A DNA stretch of 64,000 nucleotides from Moringa oleifera (taxonomy: Eukaryota > Streptophyta > Magnoliopsida > Brassicales > Moringaceae): positions 10,516,001 to 10,580,000 of the forward strand of contig JAJFZO010000094.1 of the NCBI GenBank assembly GCA_021397835.1. The letters run 5' to 3'. This document shows, one piece after another, positions 50,201-62,731 of the stretch. The first letter of the stretch is position 1. Each line of letters starts with the position of its first letter. A program made the position numbers and the translations under genes. Below the pieces are notes generated by a model, which was not told the DNA's origin, made no database searches, and saw nothing but the letters and a program-made list of their open reading frames with translations.

Positions 50201-53200
50201 TCTTTTCACCATCAACTCTTATAAGAGTGATGAACTCTGCTATATCTGCTATCTGATAAGAGAAGCTAAAATCTTTAATTGAATATCATCTTCTATTGTT
50301 GTTGAACTTCGCTACTTGCTTTCTTTTCATGGTCTTTTTTTTGCCTTTTTCCCATAGATAACTGTGTATAGGATTTAATACCTTTTTATCCTGTAATGTG
50401 TGCTCAATGGATGAAGTTGGCAGAAATTGAGCATAGTACCGAATTCTTGTCAAGGACAACCCTTCTTCAATTACTTCATTCTATTATCAGGTATGTGTTT
50501 TGAGGGATATATCTTGTGGATCCTTTTTCCTCCTGGAAAAAGTACTAATTTTTTCTTCTTCTTTTTGCTTCTATTATCTAACTCCTGCCATCATTCTTGC
50601 AGCAATGCATCAGTAGGAACAATTTTAAGATCGAGGGCAATGATGATATGTGGCAGGCTTCTCTCCAAGGAGATCATATACATGTTCATTGATGAATCTA
50701 GTAAGACAAGATTTTAAGTCCTGTAATTTTTCTTGTTGGTGAAGCTATAGTGTATGAAGGAATTGAGTGTTTTTGTTTAATGCACAGGGAGTCCATTTCT
50801 TCTAAAATCTCCAAAGACATGGAATCATATCATCATCCTTGTCTTCATTATTGTCATTGTGATTATCATTATTCACTTCTGAGATTTACTGTGCCTGGTG
50901 AAATCAGATTGCTACTCTTGGATGCAGCTAAGCGTTATTCTATAATCAGTTTGTACCTTCCTTGAAGGTTTAAGATCGCTTAAGCACCTTAGCCCCAAAA
51001 CTGTTCCTCCTTTTTTTTAAAAAAAAAAAGTTACGGTGTTAACAAGCAATATCCTTTATGTGATTTACTTTGGTCTTCTGATTTATTTTCTGGGACCAAT
51101 CATGTTATCCTATTCCTCAACCTAACAAACATGACTTCTTTATAATTCTCACATACTCGGATCAAAGATAATCTATAGTTGCTATTTGATTGTTTGAATG
51201 GTGTGCTTGCTGGTTTAGTCAGGTTTATTTGACAATATGTTGGAGTTGCCCAGTTTATTTTTATTTTTGAAGATTAATGTGATTATTAGATTTATTCTCT
51301 TGCAAGGTTGCTTAGAAAAATTAGTTTGTTTTTTTATGATCAGTGATACCTTTGTTCCTAATATCTCTTCCTGTCCTTCTCTCTTCCTAAGCCTGAGTTT
51401 GTGCATGTGTAAGATAACTTGAGCTCAACTGTGAGAATTATACTTTCATGTCACTCTTTTATCTGTTTATTTTAACTTTTTGTCTACTCATCTTTCTTCT
51501 CAATGCAGGCGTTAAGGCTGTGATTTCAGCCATTAATGGAAGATTAGAGTTGTTGGAGTCTCAAGAGACTGATGAATATGAATCTGCACTTGAAACATTG
51601 GGGCAGATAGGATCATGTGAGTATGATACTGCTTATCGGGGCTAGGGAAATGCCTGTCATGACATCATTTTAATCTGGTCAAATTGTTTTTGTACAGCTA
51701 TTAATTATTACTATATGTATCATTCATTGTTTTTGTACACTTATTAAAAATGGCAGTGTGGTTTATTTAGTGCTGTCTTACTCTAAGGTTGAACTACAAT
51801 ACATGGGATACTTTCCCTGTTCATAAATAAGGTGATTGACATGGTAAAATGGAGTCAAATTGTTTTTTTTTTTTTTTTTGGTTTTTTGTTATATAATAGA
51901 AAAACAAGTTACAGGCTTTGCCTCTGTTTCCTGAAATTGTTTCGTCTTTCAGTCTTAAAACTGTACATCTTATTGTTGGTTTTTCCTGATGCCTGTAGCA
52001 ATCCAAGGAGCTATTCTCCTGTTGTCAAGTTCCCCTCGTGCTGCAAGACATGTTATTGCTGCTGCCTTTGATCGCCAAGGACGTGGAAAACAGTTGGTAA
52101 GCCCATTGGTTATTACTTTGTCTAAGCATACTTTAATCTTTTCCTCTCATTTTCATGTTGCATAACATTTTAGTTCAGTTAATATAAATCAGTTTGGAAT
52201 TGAAAGGAATGAGCATAAGGTTATTGATGTCGAAGAATTGTTATTTTTTATCTAATGTGTTTTGCTTACGCTTTGAGATAGTTTGATGGATGAACTCAAC
52301 CTCCAATTGAAGTTGTTAGACAACTATCCCTTTGCCAGAGCATTGATTGTACTATCTACTCTCGAGTAGTTTAAATGATTAAGCATCTAGCCTTCTATGA
52401 AATTTCTCCATGAGATGTAGATCTTATTGTAACTTTAGCAGTAAGCAAGGATTAATTTTTTATGCTTAAAAAAATCAGGCACTAGTCTTAAATTATAATG
52501 TCGGTATTTTGCTTGCTTGGTTCATGTTTACCAGTGAAGAAGTATATCTTTCATATTGTGGTGTGTCCTGAGAGGGACAGAGAGAGAGAACTTGCCTGGG
52601 AAACAAATCTCCTTTATATGCCTCTCACAAGTAATAGGCTTTGTAAATCTTGAGAGGGTCCTAGCGTAACAAGCCCCTTCTAGCTCTCTCACATTTTTCA
52701 GCATTTGTTTAAAGGTCTAGTTTGCAGATGAAATTAGCTGTTGGATCCTTAGATGAAAGGATCTAATAGATTCTTTTCTTAGAGCGTGAAAGTGGGATAC
52801 AGCCTGCGTTAACAGCGTTATCACTCAGGCAGCTTTGAAAATTGTGTTGCAAGTGATCTTTAACATATTATTCAAGAAACTTCTAAATGCTTTCTGAGTT
52901 GGTTTCTAAATGGCAAGTACAGGCTGCATTGCATGCTCTTGCGAACATTGTAGGAGAAATTCGATCTGAAAACAGCATAATACTCAGTGGTGATGCAGAA
53001 GAAACTCTTCGACATTTGATATATGAAGTTGCATCCAAGAGTCCGAAGCTGACAGCATCAGTGAGTTTTTATTCTTCTCCCTCATTTTCCTTGATGAACA
53101 ATATCTTGATTTTAGCTTTTACTGCTATAGTTCAGCAATTTACTTTCTGCTTTACTGGAATGGCTTCCTTTTTGTTTTTTATTTTTTGAGATCAGTATGC

Positions 53201-55896
53201 CTCCTTATTCAAGTAAATAAAATAATGCTGAAGCTTTTAGTGACAAGCATTCATATTTTGCACTGTAGGCAATTGTATTGTGGATGCTCCTCCTATTTAA
53301 TTTCTTGTTTACAGATGTAGCGATGACTTGTAATCATTGGGTCAAGCTTCCATGTTTTCTCTATGAGTAAACTTGTAAATTTTTTTCTCTTTCTTATAAT
53401 ACCAAGTTGTTGTACAACTCAACTGTCAGGGGCTTTTTCTATCCGTTCTTCAACAGGCTTCAGAAATTCGTTTGGCGGTGAGAAACTAAAACTCTTTATC
53501 TGTTACTTGCATTTAGCCTGATGAAGTTCACTTTCCTAGTAATAGCAAATGGTTCACATCATCCTTTCAAGGCAGCACTTCATATATGATTAACAAAGAT
53601 CAATATCATTTGATGGTGTTTATCTTACTGCATTTGTCTCTTTTCTTTTTCTCTTTTCTGTCTTCTCTTTATTACACTGGTTCAAAGTTATTAGGATATG
53701 CTGTAAAGTTTCATTATGTAATGCTTAGAAGGTCAACACAATTGTAATTCTCTTTTTGTTTATAAATGTTTGTGAACCATGCTTGAGCTCAAAAGGCCAA
53801 GCTAAGTTTGGCTGGGGTTAGACACTAGAGTTTCCAACCAAGTCTGGTTTGAAGACCTGTGTTTTATGAGAGGATAACATAAGTGGTAACTTAGAAGCTG
53901 TAAGCCTTGGCAATTTTGGTCATTAGCCACCTATTAGAAGTGAAAATGGAGACTATATTGACATGCAAGACAAGTGGTAGATGGATTATTTTTTGCTACG
54001 AAGGTGTTACCTCCAACCGAAAAAGAAAAAAAAAAAGAAAAGAGAAAGAAAGCAGGGAAGAAAATTCCCCCCAAAAGTTAATGTAACGAAGCAAGGTGCT
54101 ATGTAGTTTCATTGAATTATGTGCTTATCTTGTGTGATGAAGTGGGAGTGCTTTGACCTATGACTGAACATTATAATCCTATTGTGGTCTTTACGTCGGT
54201 GAATGGAGTTGCTATATAGAGTTTTTCAAAAATCTTTAACATATCTTCATTTATGAAAATTTTTCAGGGTTATAGAATGATGACAGGATTGATCACTCGG
54301 CCATGGTGTTTGATGGAGATCTGCTCAAAACAAGAGATAATAAATATAGTTACTGATGCTACTACTGAAACCACAAAAATAGGTCTACTTGTCCCCATTT
54401 TCATCACCATTATGATGTTTATCTTGTTGCATGCTAGTGAACATTGTTTACTTGCTTATGCTGGTTGTTACTGTCAGAAATATAGTATTAATTTGAACAA
54501 AAGATATTCCCCTTGAGCAAAGAATTGATAACTTTCTATTTTTGGTATTTTAGTATAAGAGTCAAGTATGCAAGCAAGTTCAAGTAATTGGTGCTTTAGA
54601 TGGGTAGACTCATTTTCTTGTTGTATTTTACTTCCTGATGGCTTAGATGTGTGGGTGAGAGAGAGAGAGGGAGACAGAATGTATCTTTCAGTTTATACTG
54701 TTGTTTCTCTTTGAGAAATAGTTGATATAGTAGCTCCTTCTCAGCTGTGTGTTTTGCATTGCCTAGATCCTCTATAGTTATAGGATCATAGTCTGGCAAT
54801 TCAAATGCGGTTTTTTGGCTTCATTTAGAAGCTTGTATTTTCCAAGGAGCCTGACCTGAAAATTTGACTGGTGAAGCACCATTACATGTTCATGTTGTTA
54901 TTCATGATTGTCTGTACTTACAGAGATCAACTGAAGAACGCACCTAGGAACTCCTGAATTGAATTTTTTTATTCTTGCATCTGTAGGAAGTTGTTCAAGA
55001 TATCATTTCAAGGGCCATGTTTGCTTTGTTTTTGCAGGCCATTTTAGGGGTTTCCTTTGGTTGGTCGTGTTAACCATACATTTAATTTGAAACTTCAATG
55101 TTTCATTTTTTGTATTTATTACCCCATCCTTTAACTTTTTTTTGTTCTTATGTTCATTATTTCTTCTTAGAATAGTAGATTGAAAGTTGAATGAACTTTT
55201 TGTCGATGCATTATTCTGCAACTGACGAAATAAGTTGGTCATTTGCATGAAAGTCCGCTTTTGCCAACTCGAGCAATAAAGTCCAGTTTTCTTTTTCTGC
55301 TTCTCTCCCGTCATATTTCTTTGATTTGATTTCTTGTAATCCTGCTATATAACATTTTGTGAATTCCTTAATTCCCACATGGTCTATTTGCTGTTTTCTT
55401 AGCTCTGTACCTTGGGATAGGAGAAAAACACTGCTGTCTTCTATTAGTTAAGTTCCATTTTTCTTGGGTTTTTCTTCTTCCCCTTCTATCCCTAATCATG
55501 TAGTAAATTTCAGGTATGGAAGCTCGATATAACTGTTGCAAGGCAATTCATAAGGTTTTCATGTCAAGCAAACTCAGTGGTGACCCTGCTCTTGCTGGAA
55601 TAGCTGAAAAGGTTCAACTTAATACAATTTACACGCTTGCAATTAATCTCTTTCTTTCTTTCTTTCCTTGTTTTCTTTTAGTAGGTGTATTTGGGAGGAG
55701 AACCACATCTGCTCACTATAGTTTCTTTTCTGCACTAGATTCCACCTTACATAAAAATCACTAATCTTTATTTCCGAAACATGACATGACAAAACTCCTC
55801 TTTGTGCAGTTGCAGGAAGCTGTTGAAAGTGGCCCATATCTAGCGAAAAAGCACCATGAAGCACAACCGTCAGTCATGACGGCTGAGAGATTCTAG
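44219..55896 (+). CDS. PSMD5-like: ARM-repeat protein, 26S proteasome non-ATPase regulatory subunit 5 (PSMD5/S5B/Hsm3) homologue
   Basis: Seventeen exons: 44219-44309, 44463-44526, 45105-45213, 45422-45484, 47173-47270, 49008-49074, 49184-49255, 49652-49813, 50417-50490, 50603-50700, 51509-51616, 51999-52096, 52923-53060, 53430-53477, 54268-54382, 55514-55611, 55810-55896. The sum is 529 aa with frame intact. The start is acidic (MDEDYPMEDEYPMDDAFQLL); the rest is a helical armadillo/HEAT solenoid with blocks such as RTTFPGLGSALVASLERVF, EQVATASIDAIKNLAGFPAG, RVLSLIVKLFSISNSVASV and EIRLAGYRMMTGLITRPWC. It corresponds to Arabidopsis At3g15180. In yeast and mammals this protein is a chaperone that holds Rpt1-containing modules during assembly of the 19S base and is absent from mature 26S proteasomes; the plant role is inferred. 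Exon 9 begins at 50417 (LAEIEH) rather than at the AG three bases before AAATTG, on family similarity. Confidence 0.9.
47385..47410 (+). repeat. (TA)13 microsatellite in PSMD5-like intron 5
   Basis: Thirteen TA units, followed about 80 bp later by CA/GT-rich simple sequence (47450-47500). The intron (47271-49007) is otherwise unremarkable. Confidence 0.9.
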
Positions 55897-56817
55897 TTTT
55901 CGTAGGTTACGTACTCTTAGCATATTAGATGCAATATAAAGCCTCTCTGCCTGCAAAGTTGGTCGTGCAAAATGGCCTCCTGTTTCTGTTGGCATCTTCA
56001 CCTCTGTTGAATATCGATCAGAAGATCCAGTTTTCCAGTTAACTGGGTGCAGGAGATATGTGTCATGCCTGTATACTGGATCAAACCATGAGGTACTGAC
56101 CAAGAGGCCGAGTGTGCAATATGTGAAAACCTGCTTTGCGAGTGCTCAGTTTACAGTCCTGTATGATGGGTCATGGTTGTTTGTTTGCACTGCCAGCTAC
56201 TCTTACGTCTTTTCTCAGTGTCTGAAAAGCATGGATTAGAAAGATTAAAGATGTGAACATAGAGCTCAAAAGTCAAAACTTCTGTCTACACGATGTTGAT
56301 TTAAGTTAGATAGTTCCCAACATTATCCAACTGAGTGGCTTTGAATTGAATTATAATTTTTGATCATTAAAAAGAAAAAACAGAGAGGAAGTGTCATATT
56401 GAAAGGTTAATGTGTTTCTGGTTTTATCTCCCCAGGCGTTATTTTTTAGTTTTGGCCATTTGTTTTTTTTTTTTCTTTTTAGGTTACTTCATATTAAATT
56501 CTCAAAATTAAAAAAAAAAAAGTTGGGTCATTAATAATTGTTCGCAGAGGTGGTTCAGCTCGCTTCGATGGTGTTCCAAACGACAGCGTTTGCTATACAA
56601 GGAGTCAAGAGTGCCTATTCAAACATCACGTTTCTGAAGGACAAAATGGGCATTCTGTATAGGTTTCCAAACAACTGGTTTCTGAAGGATAAAATAGGAA
56701 TTCTGTTCAGGTCACCCTCCCGTTTTTTCTTTTGGATAACAGAAGACGGGAGAGCTTCATAGTCCACACTGAGAGCTCGGGCATTTTGGTTGTGGAGGTG
56801 TGGGAGGGGATAGGGAG
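55897..56817. other. Spacer and RPS20 promoter with a 48-bp-period duplication
   Basis: The PSMD5-like 3' UTR occupies the first part. At 56630-56664 and 56678-56712 a unit GTTTCTGAAGGA.AAAATRGG.ATTCTGT is duplicated, about 110-190 bp above the S20 start. T and A homopolymers occur at 56463-56475 and 56510-56521. Confidence 0.5.
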
Positions 56818-59027
56818 ATGGCAAGTGCAGTACAGTGCCTGTCTTCATGCTTGGCTCTTAATTCTAAGCTCAAAAGCCTTTCACTAAAGGGTTCTTCTTC
56901 TACTTCCGTTTCTACTCTGCCGAGTTCCACTTCTTTTGGCTCTCTCAGTTTCTCTAAAAGTGTCTCCCACAATGTGTTCTCCAAAGGTATATCTCCCTTC
57001 TGACGCCCAGACAACTGTTTCTATCTCAGCATAATTCGGAATGCTTTCTGTTTCTCTCTATCTGTCTCTCGCTCTCTCTCTCTCTCTGTTTGGACTTTAT
57101 AGGCCACATTCTGTTTGGTTTCTGTGTTTGGACTTTATATTCCACATTCTGTTTGGTTGTTGAGAAAATACGGATGAATCGTTTTGCGGGTTTTCATTGG
57201 AATTTGGAAATCTTATCTCATGCTACAAGATAAATCGTCTTTAATCAGCGCATTTGAAATAATTGGGTTTTATTCTCTTTAAATTCTTCTTCTCTTAGCG
57301 GTAGTTTGACAATTTTATGATATATTACTGTTCTCTGGTTTGGGTTTTTTTTTTTTTTTTTGGGGGGGGGGGGGGGGGGAACAGAAGGGCTTGTTGGAAA
57401 ATCTTGCCATGTCTAGTTTTGGTGGTGTCAAGAGCTGTTTAATAATGAAAATTGAGATTTTAAAAAATTTAGTTGATGTTGAATTCTGGGAGCATTTGTG
57501 GTTTTCAGGGAGCTTGTCAATGAGCATAGTTCAAAGGCCAGTTCGTCACTCTGTTGTTTGTGAGGCGGCTCCAAAGAAAAAGACTGATTCAGCTGCTAAG
57601 AGAGCTCGTCAAGCTGAGAAAAGGCGCATTTATAACAAAGCCCGGAAATCTGAAGTTAAAACCCGAATGAAGAAGGTACGTATTGTTGCAAATTGATGAT
57701 ACGGTAGGCGTCTGCTTTGTCTTGTCATCATTTTTCTACTCCATTTTGGTTGATAAGATATTAATGTCAACTTGTTGGGCGTGAAATCATGTGGCAATAA
57801 GTTTGCTTCTGTTCCAGGGTTTGTTGATTTTAGGGTGTAGAGTGCCTTTCTGATTAGAATTGTTTTTCTTTAGGGATCTGGCTTTGGGTACCCATGTGTT
57901 GTATTCTAGCAAAATTCTTTGTAATAGAATCGTACTTTACTCTAGTGAATATTGTCTTAGGACTTCTTTATTGAGAAAATGTTGCCTTAGGCCTATTGTA
58001 TTGCACGGGAAGGCCTCTCATACTATTATTTGCTATTGTGTTCAGTCGCATGCTTCCGCTTTTGTTCAATTACCTTAGGTAGATCTCAAATAAACACTTT
58101 TAGGCCCTATGATTTTGGAAAGTGCTGAAGTTCAGAGGGAAAATTTGCTTGAGAGCTATTTTAACTCATTGATAAACAGCTATTGCATTAAGTAGAGGTT
58201 TCACTATGACCAGAAAAGAAGGGGGAGGCCTACAAGAACATATAGTTATTCTACTCATCCGTTCAAATTCTTGGTAAGAATATGTGAGATATTGGAAATA
58301 ACATTGACATGTTAGCAAGTCTAGTTCAGGGTATTAAGGAGTAACCATGTTTGACTCCCTGCATGACCAAATGGAAGACAAGGGTACTGTCCATCTCATA
58401 GTGGCTCTATGTAGGACTGACAGATCGTTGCATACTGGTTTGATGTTGTGATTTCACCTTCATAGGTAGATTACATTGGGTGTATCTGGAACAAAAGTCT
58501 GAAATTAGAATTTACCATTTGCAAGTACAGGAACTGTATAGGCCCTCGAAAGTCTTACTTACAGGTTAGCTCTTAGCTTTCCAAATGGTTTTAGTACGAT
58601 GGAGAAGAGCTTCTCATCTTAGTTTAAACTGGAATTAGTGGTAAAAATGCTATGGATGCCTATGCAAATATCAGTAGTTTATTATTTAAGAGGGTCCTTG
58701 CATGCTAATAATTGTGAATCTGTATCCTATTTACAGAGAACACATGGAATAAAATTCAATTTGGTGGTGTTTATGAACTTCATTACACTTTCCCAGGTTC
58801 TGGAAGCATTAGATGTGCTCAAGAAGAAACCCAATGCACAAGCTGAAGAAATCCTTCCAATTGAAAAGTTAATTGCAGAGGCATATTCAGTTATTGACAA
58901 AGCAGTGAAGGTGCGGACACTGCACAGGAACACTGGAGCACGCCGAAAGTCTCGGCTTGCCAGGAGGAAGAAGGCAGTGGAGGTCCACCATGGATGGTAC
59001 ACCCCTGAGACTGCAGTGACTGCATAA
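56818..59027 (+). CDS. RPS20 (PRPS20): 30S ribosomal protein S20, chloroplastic
   Basis: Three exons: 56818-56986, 57509-57675, 58797-59027; 188 aa. Residues 1 to about 73 are a Ser-rich, acid-poor transit peptide (MASAVQCLSSCLALNSKLKS...), with a likely cut near VVC|EA at 74-75. The mature part has the bS20 signature: basic helices KKKTDSAAKRARQAEKRRIY, RKSEVKTRMKKVLEALDVLK, then LIAEAYSVIDKAVKVRTLHR and RRKSRLARRKKAV. bS20 binds the 5' domain and helix 44 region of 16S rRNA in the small plastid ribosomal subunit. The C-terminal tail HHGWYTPETAVTA goes beyond the bacterial protein. It corresponds to Arabidopsis At3g15190. Intron 1 carries a T17-G18 homopolymer junction. Confidence 0.95.
57345..57379 (+). 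repeat. T-run followed by G18 in RPS20 intron 1
   Basis: A run of 17 T (57345-57361) is followed immediately by 18 G (57362-57379). G18 can form a quadruplex in the nascent transcript. Length is likely unstable. Confidence 0.85.
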
Positions 59028-60408
59028 AAGAAGAGGCAGTGTATCAGGAAGTCACGCCGGTGTTTGATTATAGAGAGCATATGACTGTTACACTTTTGTT
59101 ATGTATATTTTATGTTCTCCTTGGCGCGTGATTGATTTGTTCACAGCCTTTTCTCCTTAAAATGCTGAAATATGACCGTGTAACTTTGGAGTAGACCTTG
59201 CAATTGAATGGCAATGCAGCAGACTATTCATTTTCTTGGTCTCTCTTGATTTTAGGCCTCTTTGATATCCAGCAGTGGATTTGCTTGTTTTGTAGTTTTC
59301 AAAGAGAGAGAGGACTTAGGATGTAATTGTGTATGTGGATTCCTGGGGATGATCATCTTTTGGAGAAACGAAGTCTTAGATTTTGACATCTCTATGGATG
59401 TGGAGAGCATGTGAAATAAAAATTAAAAGACAGGTGAGAGCTCTATGGGCGCTTGCTCTAATCAAGTTGTATCATAGAGTTGTGATGGACCCTTCCATCA
59501 CCACTGCCCTTTATCAGATGATTACATCGCTGGTTTCTGCTGATATGCAGTATCTAAACAAAAATATCTGAATGCTTGAGCACAATGTTGTTGCTGGTTT
59601 CAAACAGGGAATCAGGAGGCACACTAGAAAAACTAAAAAGGTTTAGAGCTCAGTCGGCACTTGCTGTAATCAAATTGTATCATAGATATGTGATGGACCC
59701 TTCCATCACCAGAAATGTGCTCTCCTCACTGCTCAAATTATACACCAGCGGAGATTCGAACCGTGGCTTTGCTGTTACTTGCAGTCAGCCCAGTACCAGA
59801 CTGCCAAAGTCTGCTGTTGATTTCTCAGAAAATAAAATTTATATAAACTGAGTTCCTCAAAATTTCTCCCTTGTGTTTTTAGTTTTTAGAAATAACCTTG
59901 TTCTCCCCTTTCTGATTTGCAAAAGAACTCAAGTCAAAGGAGAACCAGAAAATTCTGTTTCATAACATATGGTGCTGCTATTTCTCTTTCATTGATACTC
60001 AAATCATGTGAACTTTCTCTGTGTAAAGATGTTGTAAGCTCATGCAAACATCAAATCCTCATACAGTTTATGCTCTTCAGTAAATCTCGTCCAATTGACC
60101 TCAACATCAAAAACTTAAACATGGAAGCCTAAAGCATTTGGGGTCGATCACAAAAATCTTTTGTAGCAACTCCAATCAGTGTAGACATTTATTTATCAAC
60201 ATCATAACATGATTAAGATCTAAGAAGTGCTTCCAATATTCTATCTACAAAGAATTTGGGAAAAGAACATTCCTTTGTCATGATTCATTGTCGATCAACC
60301 TCCAAAAAATTTCATACCAGGCTTCTTATATATTTGTTTACCATAAATGCTACTTGTTTATGATCTTCTTTCTTTGTATATGAGTAGGTCTACAAGACTT
60401 GTCATGGC
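59028..60408. other. Convergent 3' flanks of RPS20 and the PPR gene, with a coding-like direct repeat
   Basis: Two related segments, 59417-59503 and 59625-59711, would encode ALALIKLYHRVVMDPSIT and ALAVIKLYHRYVMDPSIT in different frames of the plus strand. No start or splice structure links them to a gene. The rest (59860-60408) is AT-rich with no gene. Confidence 0.45.
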
Positions 60409-62019
60409 TCATTGCACCCCTTGTTCTTCAGCAGTTTTCAGCTTCTTGTTCATGGCATTTACCAGTATGACAGTCCTTGGTTCTGGTACCATTCCCTTCG
60501 ATGTCATCTCACTAAAACAACATAGAGCATCCTTAATCCTTCCCTTGTCATAGAGCCCATGAATCATGATAGTAAAAGATCGCTGATCAGGTCCCAGTCC
60601 ACTTTTCTCCATCTCATGCCATGTAGATCTTACCTTCTCTTCATCGTCCCAATCCATATACAACTTCAAGATCAAATTATACATGTCACCCGTCATCTTG
60701 CATTGGTTCCTCTTCATCCTCTCCAAAAGCCCCGCAACTTCTTTTGGTCTTTTCAAGGACTTCAGCAAGTAAATGTAAGTTATATCATTAGGCAAACAAC
60801 TTCCTTTCCTCTGCTCCATTTCATCCAAAAGTTCATGCACCTTTTCCATTCTCTGAATCTTGCACAAATGCTTGATGAGTGAGTTGTAAGTTGCAACATT
60901 TGGATAACATCCTCGCTCCCTCATCTCCTTAAATACTTCCAAAGCTTCTGGAATCCTCTTCTTGAAACAAAGAGCATCAATGACACAATTGCAGATCACC
61001 ACATCTGGATTGCACCCTTTCTCCCACATTGCCCGAAACAACTTCATAGCTGTGCCCAACTTCCCCTTCTTGGTCAGGGCATTTATAAAAGTCCCGTAAG
61101 TGAACAAATCTGGCTTGCATTTAGATGCTACAATATCTTTCCAAAACCTTTTTGCTTCATGCACGTTACCTAACACACACCACCCATTTAGAATTATGTT
61201 TCTGGTCTTTATACTGGAACCAAACTCCGTTTGCTTAGAATAAAACAAGGTTTCTGCAAATTCTACATGCTTATACCTACATAACCACAACAAAAGCCCC
61301 TGAAACGCAACTAAATCATCCTTGATTCCGAATTCTTTTCTGTAATTGTAAACAGAAATCGCTTCCTCCACCTTATGCGCGGCTGAGTATCTATTAAGCA
61401 AAACCTCAAATGTCCTGTCGTTGAGAAGTCCCTTTCTGTCAGACATTTCATCGAACACTTGGTTCAGCTCCTCAAAACGCCTCATTTTCCCAAGAATGTC
61501 TAGAGTTTCATTGAAAACGGCAGATCCAGGTAAATAAGTACCTCCTCTAGAAACCCATTTGAAGAACGTATAAGCCAGTTTCCAATCAGACCGATTCCTT
61601 TTCAGTACATTCAAAACGAACTCATCAGTTAAAACAAGTCCGCATTGATCGAGAGCCACCTCGATCTCCTCTGTAGAACTTTCCCTACAATTCTTGAGGA
61701 TGTTTTCGATTTCTACACCAGAATGTTCCTCTGGGTCCTTGTCAGACTCCGTGGCTTTATCAGAACCTCCAACCAAGTGAACAAATCGGATCGTTTCAGT
61801 TGTACCCAGAAAATGAAATTCAAAAGCTTTGGTCACAGTCTGAAGAATTGACCTTTCTGGATTGTGAAGGTCATGAAAAGGAACCAAAGAAGACATAGGA
61901 TTGCACGAAATCTGGTGGCGAAGGAGAGTTTTTCTTGGTTTGGTTAGAAACCCGAATTTGAATTTCCGTTGCATTGTTTCCCGGGAAAGAATTTTCAACT
62001 GCGGGACCATGTGAGGCAT
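60409..62019 (-). CDS. P-type pentatricopeptide repeat protein, At3g15200-like
   Basis: Intronless, 536 aa from the first in-frame ATG at 62019 (the frame stays open a few codons above it but without ATG). The N-terminus (MPHMVPQLKILSRETMQRKFKFGF...) is basic and fits a mitochondrial presequence. A leader region with EIENILKNCRESSTEEIEVAL and FFKWVSR precedes about ten 35-residue PPR units, for example PDLFTYGTFINALTKKGKLG, PDVVICNCVIDALCFKKRIP and PNVATYNSLIKHLCKIQRME. No E, DYW or SMR domain follows, so it is a pure P-class protein. Such proteins bind organelle RNA and act in stability, splicing or translation; the target is unknown. By position it matches Arabidopsis At3g15200. Confidence 0.93.
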   Translation of the reverse strand: MPHMVPQLKILSRETMQRKFKFGFLTKPRKTLLRHQISCNPMSSLVPFHDLHNPERSILQTVTKAFEFHFLGTTETIRFVHLVGGSDKATESDKDPEEHSGVEIENILKNCRESSTEEIEVALDQCGLVLTDEFVLNVLKRNRSDWKLAYTFFKWVSRGGTYLPGSAVFNETLDILGKMRRFEELNQVFDEMSDRKGLLNDRTFEVLLNRYSAAHKVEEAISVYNYRKEFGIKDDLVAFQGLLLWLCRYKHVEFAETLFYSKQTEFGSSIKTRNIILNGWCVLGNVHEAKRFWKDIVASKCKPDLFTYGTFINALTKKGKLGTAMKLFRAMWEKGCNPDVVICNCVIDALCFKKRIPEALEVFKEMRERGCYPNVATYNSLIKHLCKIQRMEKVHELLDEMEQRKGSCLPNDITYIYLLKSLKRPKEVAGLLERMKRNQCKMTGDMYNLILKLYMDWDDEEKVRSTWHEMEKSGLGPDQRSFTIMIHGLYDKGRIKDALCCFSEMTSKGMVPEPRTVILVNAMNKKLKTAEEQGVQ

Positions 62020-62730
62020 CTTGCATTTCCTCCACAATTAGATTGAGAAGAAAGGAAACAGAGGTTATTAAGAAACCTAGAATGTAATTCCATTGGATTA
62101 GACTGGCATTGCTCCAAGTTACTGTCACAGCCTTTTCACTCGCAAGATAAAAGCATTTAACTTCCAATCTATTCTGTCTCTCCACTTAAATAAATAACAC
62201 TAAAATAAATAATAATTTTTTTTAGCAGACACTTAAACAATAGTAATAATGTTATTGAATGTTCATTTAAAATTATAAATATAAAAAATAATATATAAAT
62301 TAAAACTTGAAATAATTATTAAAATTTTAAAAAATTTATAAAAAAATATATGAATTAAAACCTGAAATAACGAGTAAAGTTTATTTTAATTATTCTAAAA
62401 AATATTTTAACTAATACATGTATAATTAATATTTTATAATTATTTTAAGTTAATGTTTAAAGTTCAATAAAAAATAATTTTTTATATTTATTATAAATTA
62501 TAATTATAATATATAAATTATAACAAAAAATAATAATGATAATATATATATATATATATATATTTTTCCTTAACTTTGAGTAGTAAGTTGTACCAAGTAG
62601 CATTGTTGTACATAATACTATTGAAGTGGGTGGCTTGAGTGGACTCCACCCTGCGTAGTAAAATCCTCACCTCGTAGGCAGCAAGGCCTAATCATAGGCA
62701 GATTGGTCCAATCCCACTATTCGGAGGTCC
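62020..62730. other. PPR promoter side and AT-rich spacer
   Basis: About 170 bp of balanced sequence above the PPR start, then AT-rich DNA (62190-62575) ending in an (AT)11 run at 62542-62563. No gene is seen. Confidence 0.45.
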
Positions 62731-62731
62731 A

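Noticed and set aside
50789..50965. Possible extra exon in the PSMD5-like gene at 50789
   Set aside because: An AG acceptor is present, but inclusion would break the frame of the join 50700/51509, which gives the conserved DESSVKAVI.
62020..62037. Six-residue extension of the PPR protein
   Set aside because: It would need a TTG start; the first ATG at 62019 gives a sensible presequence.
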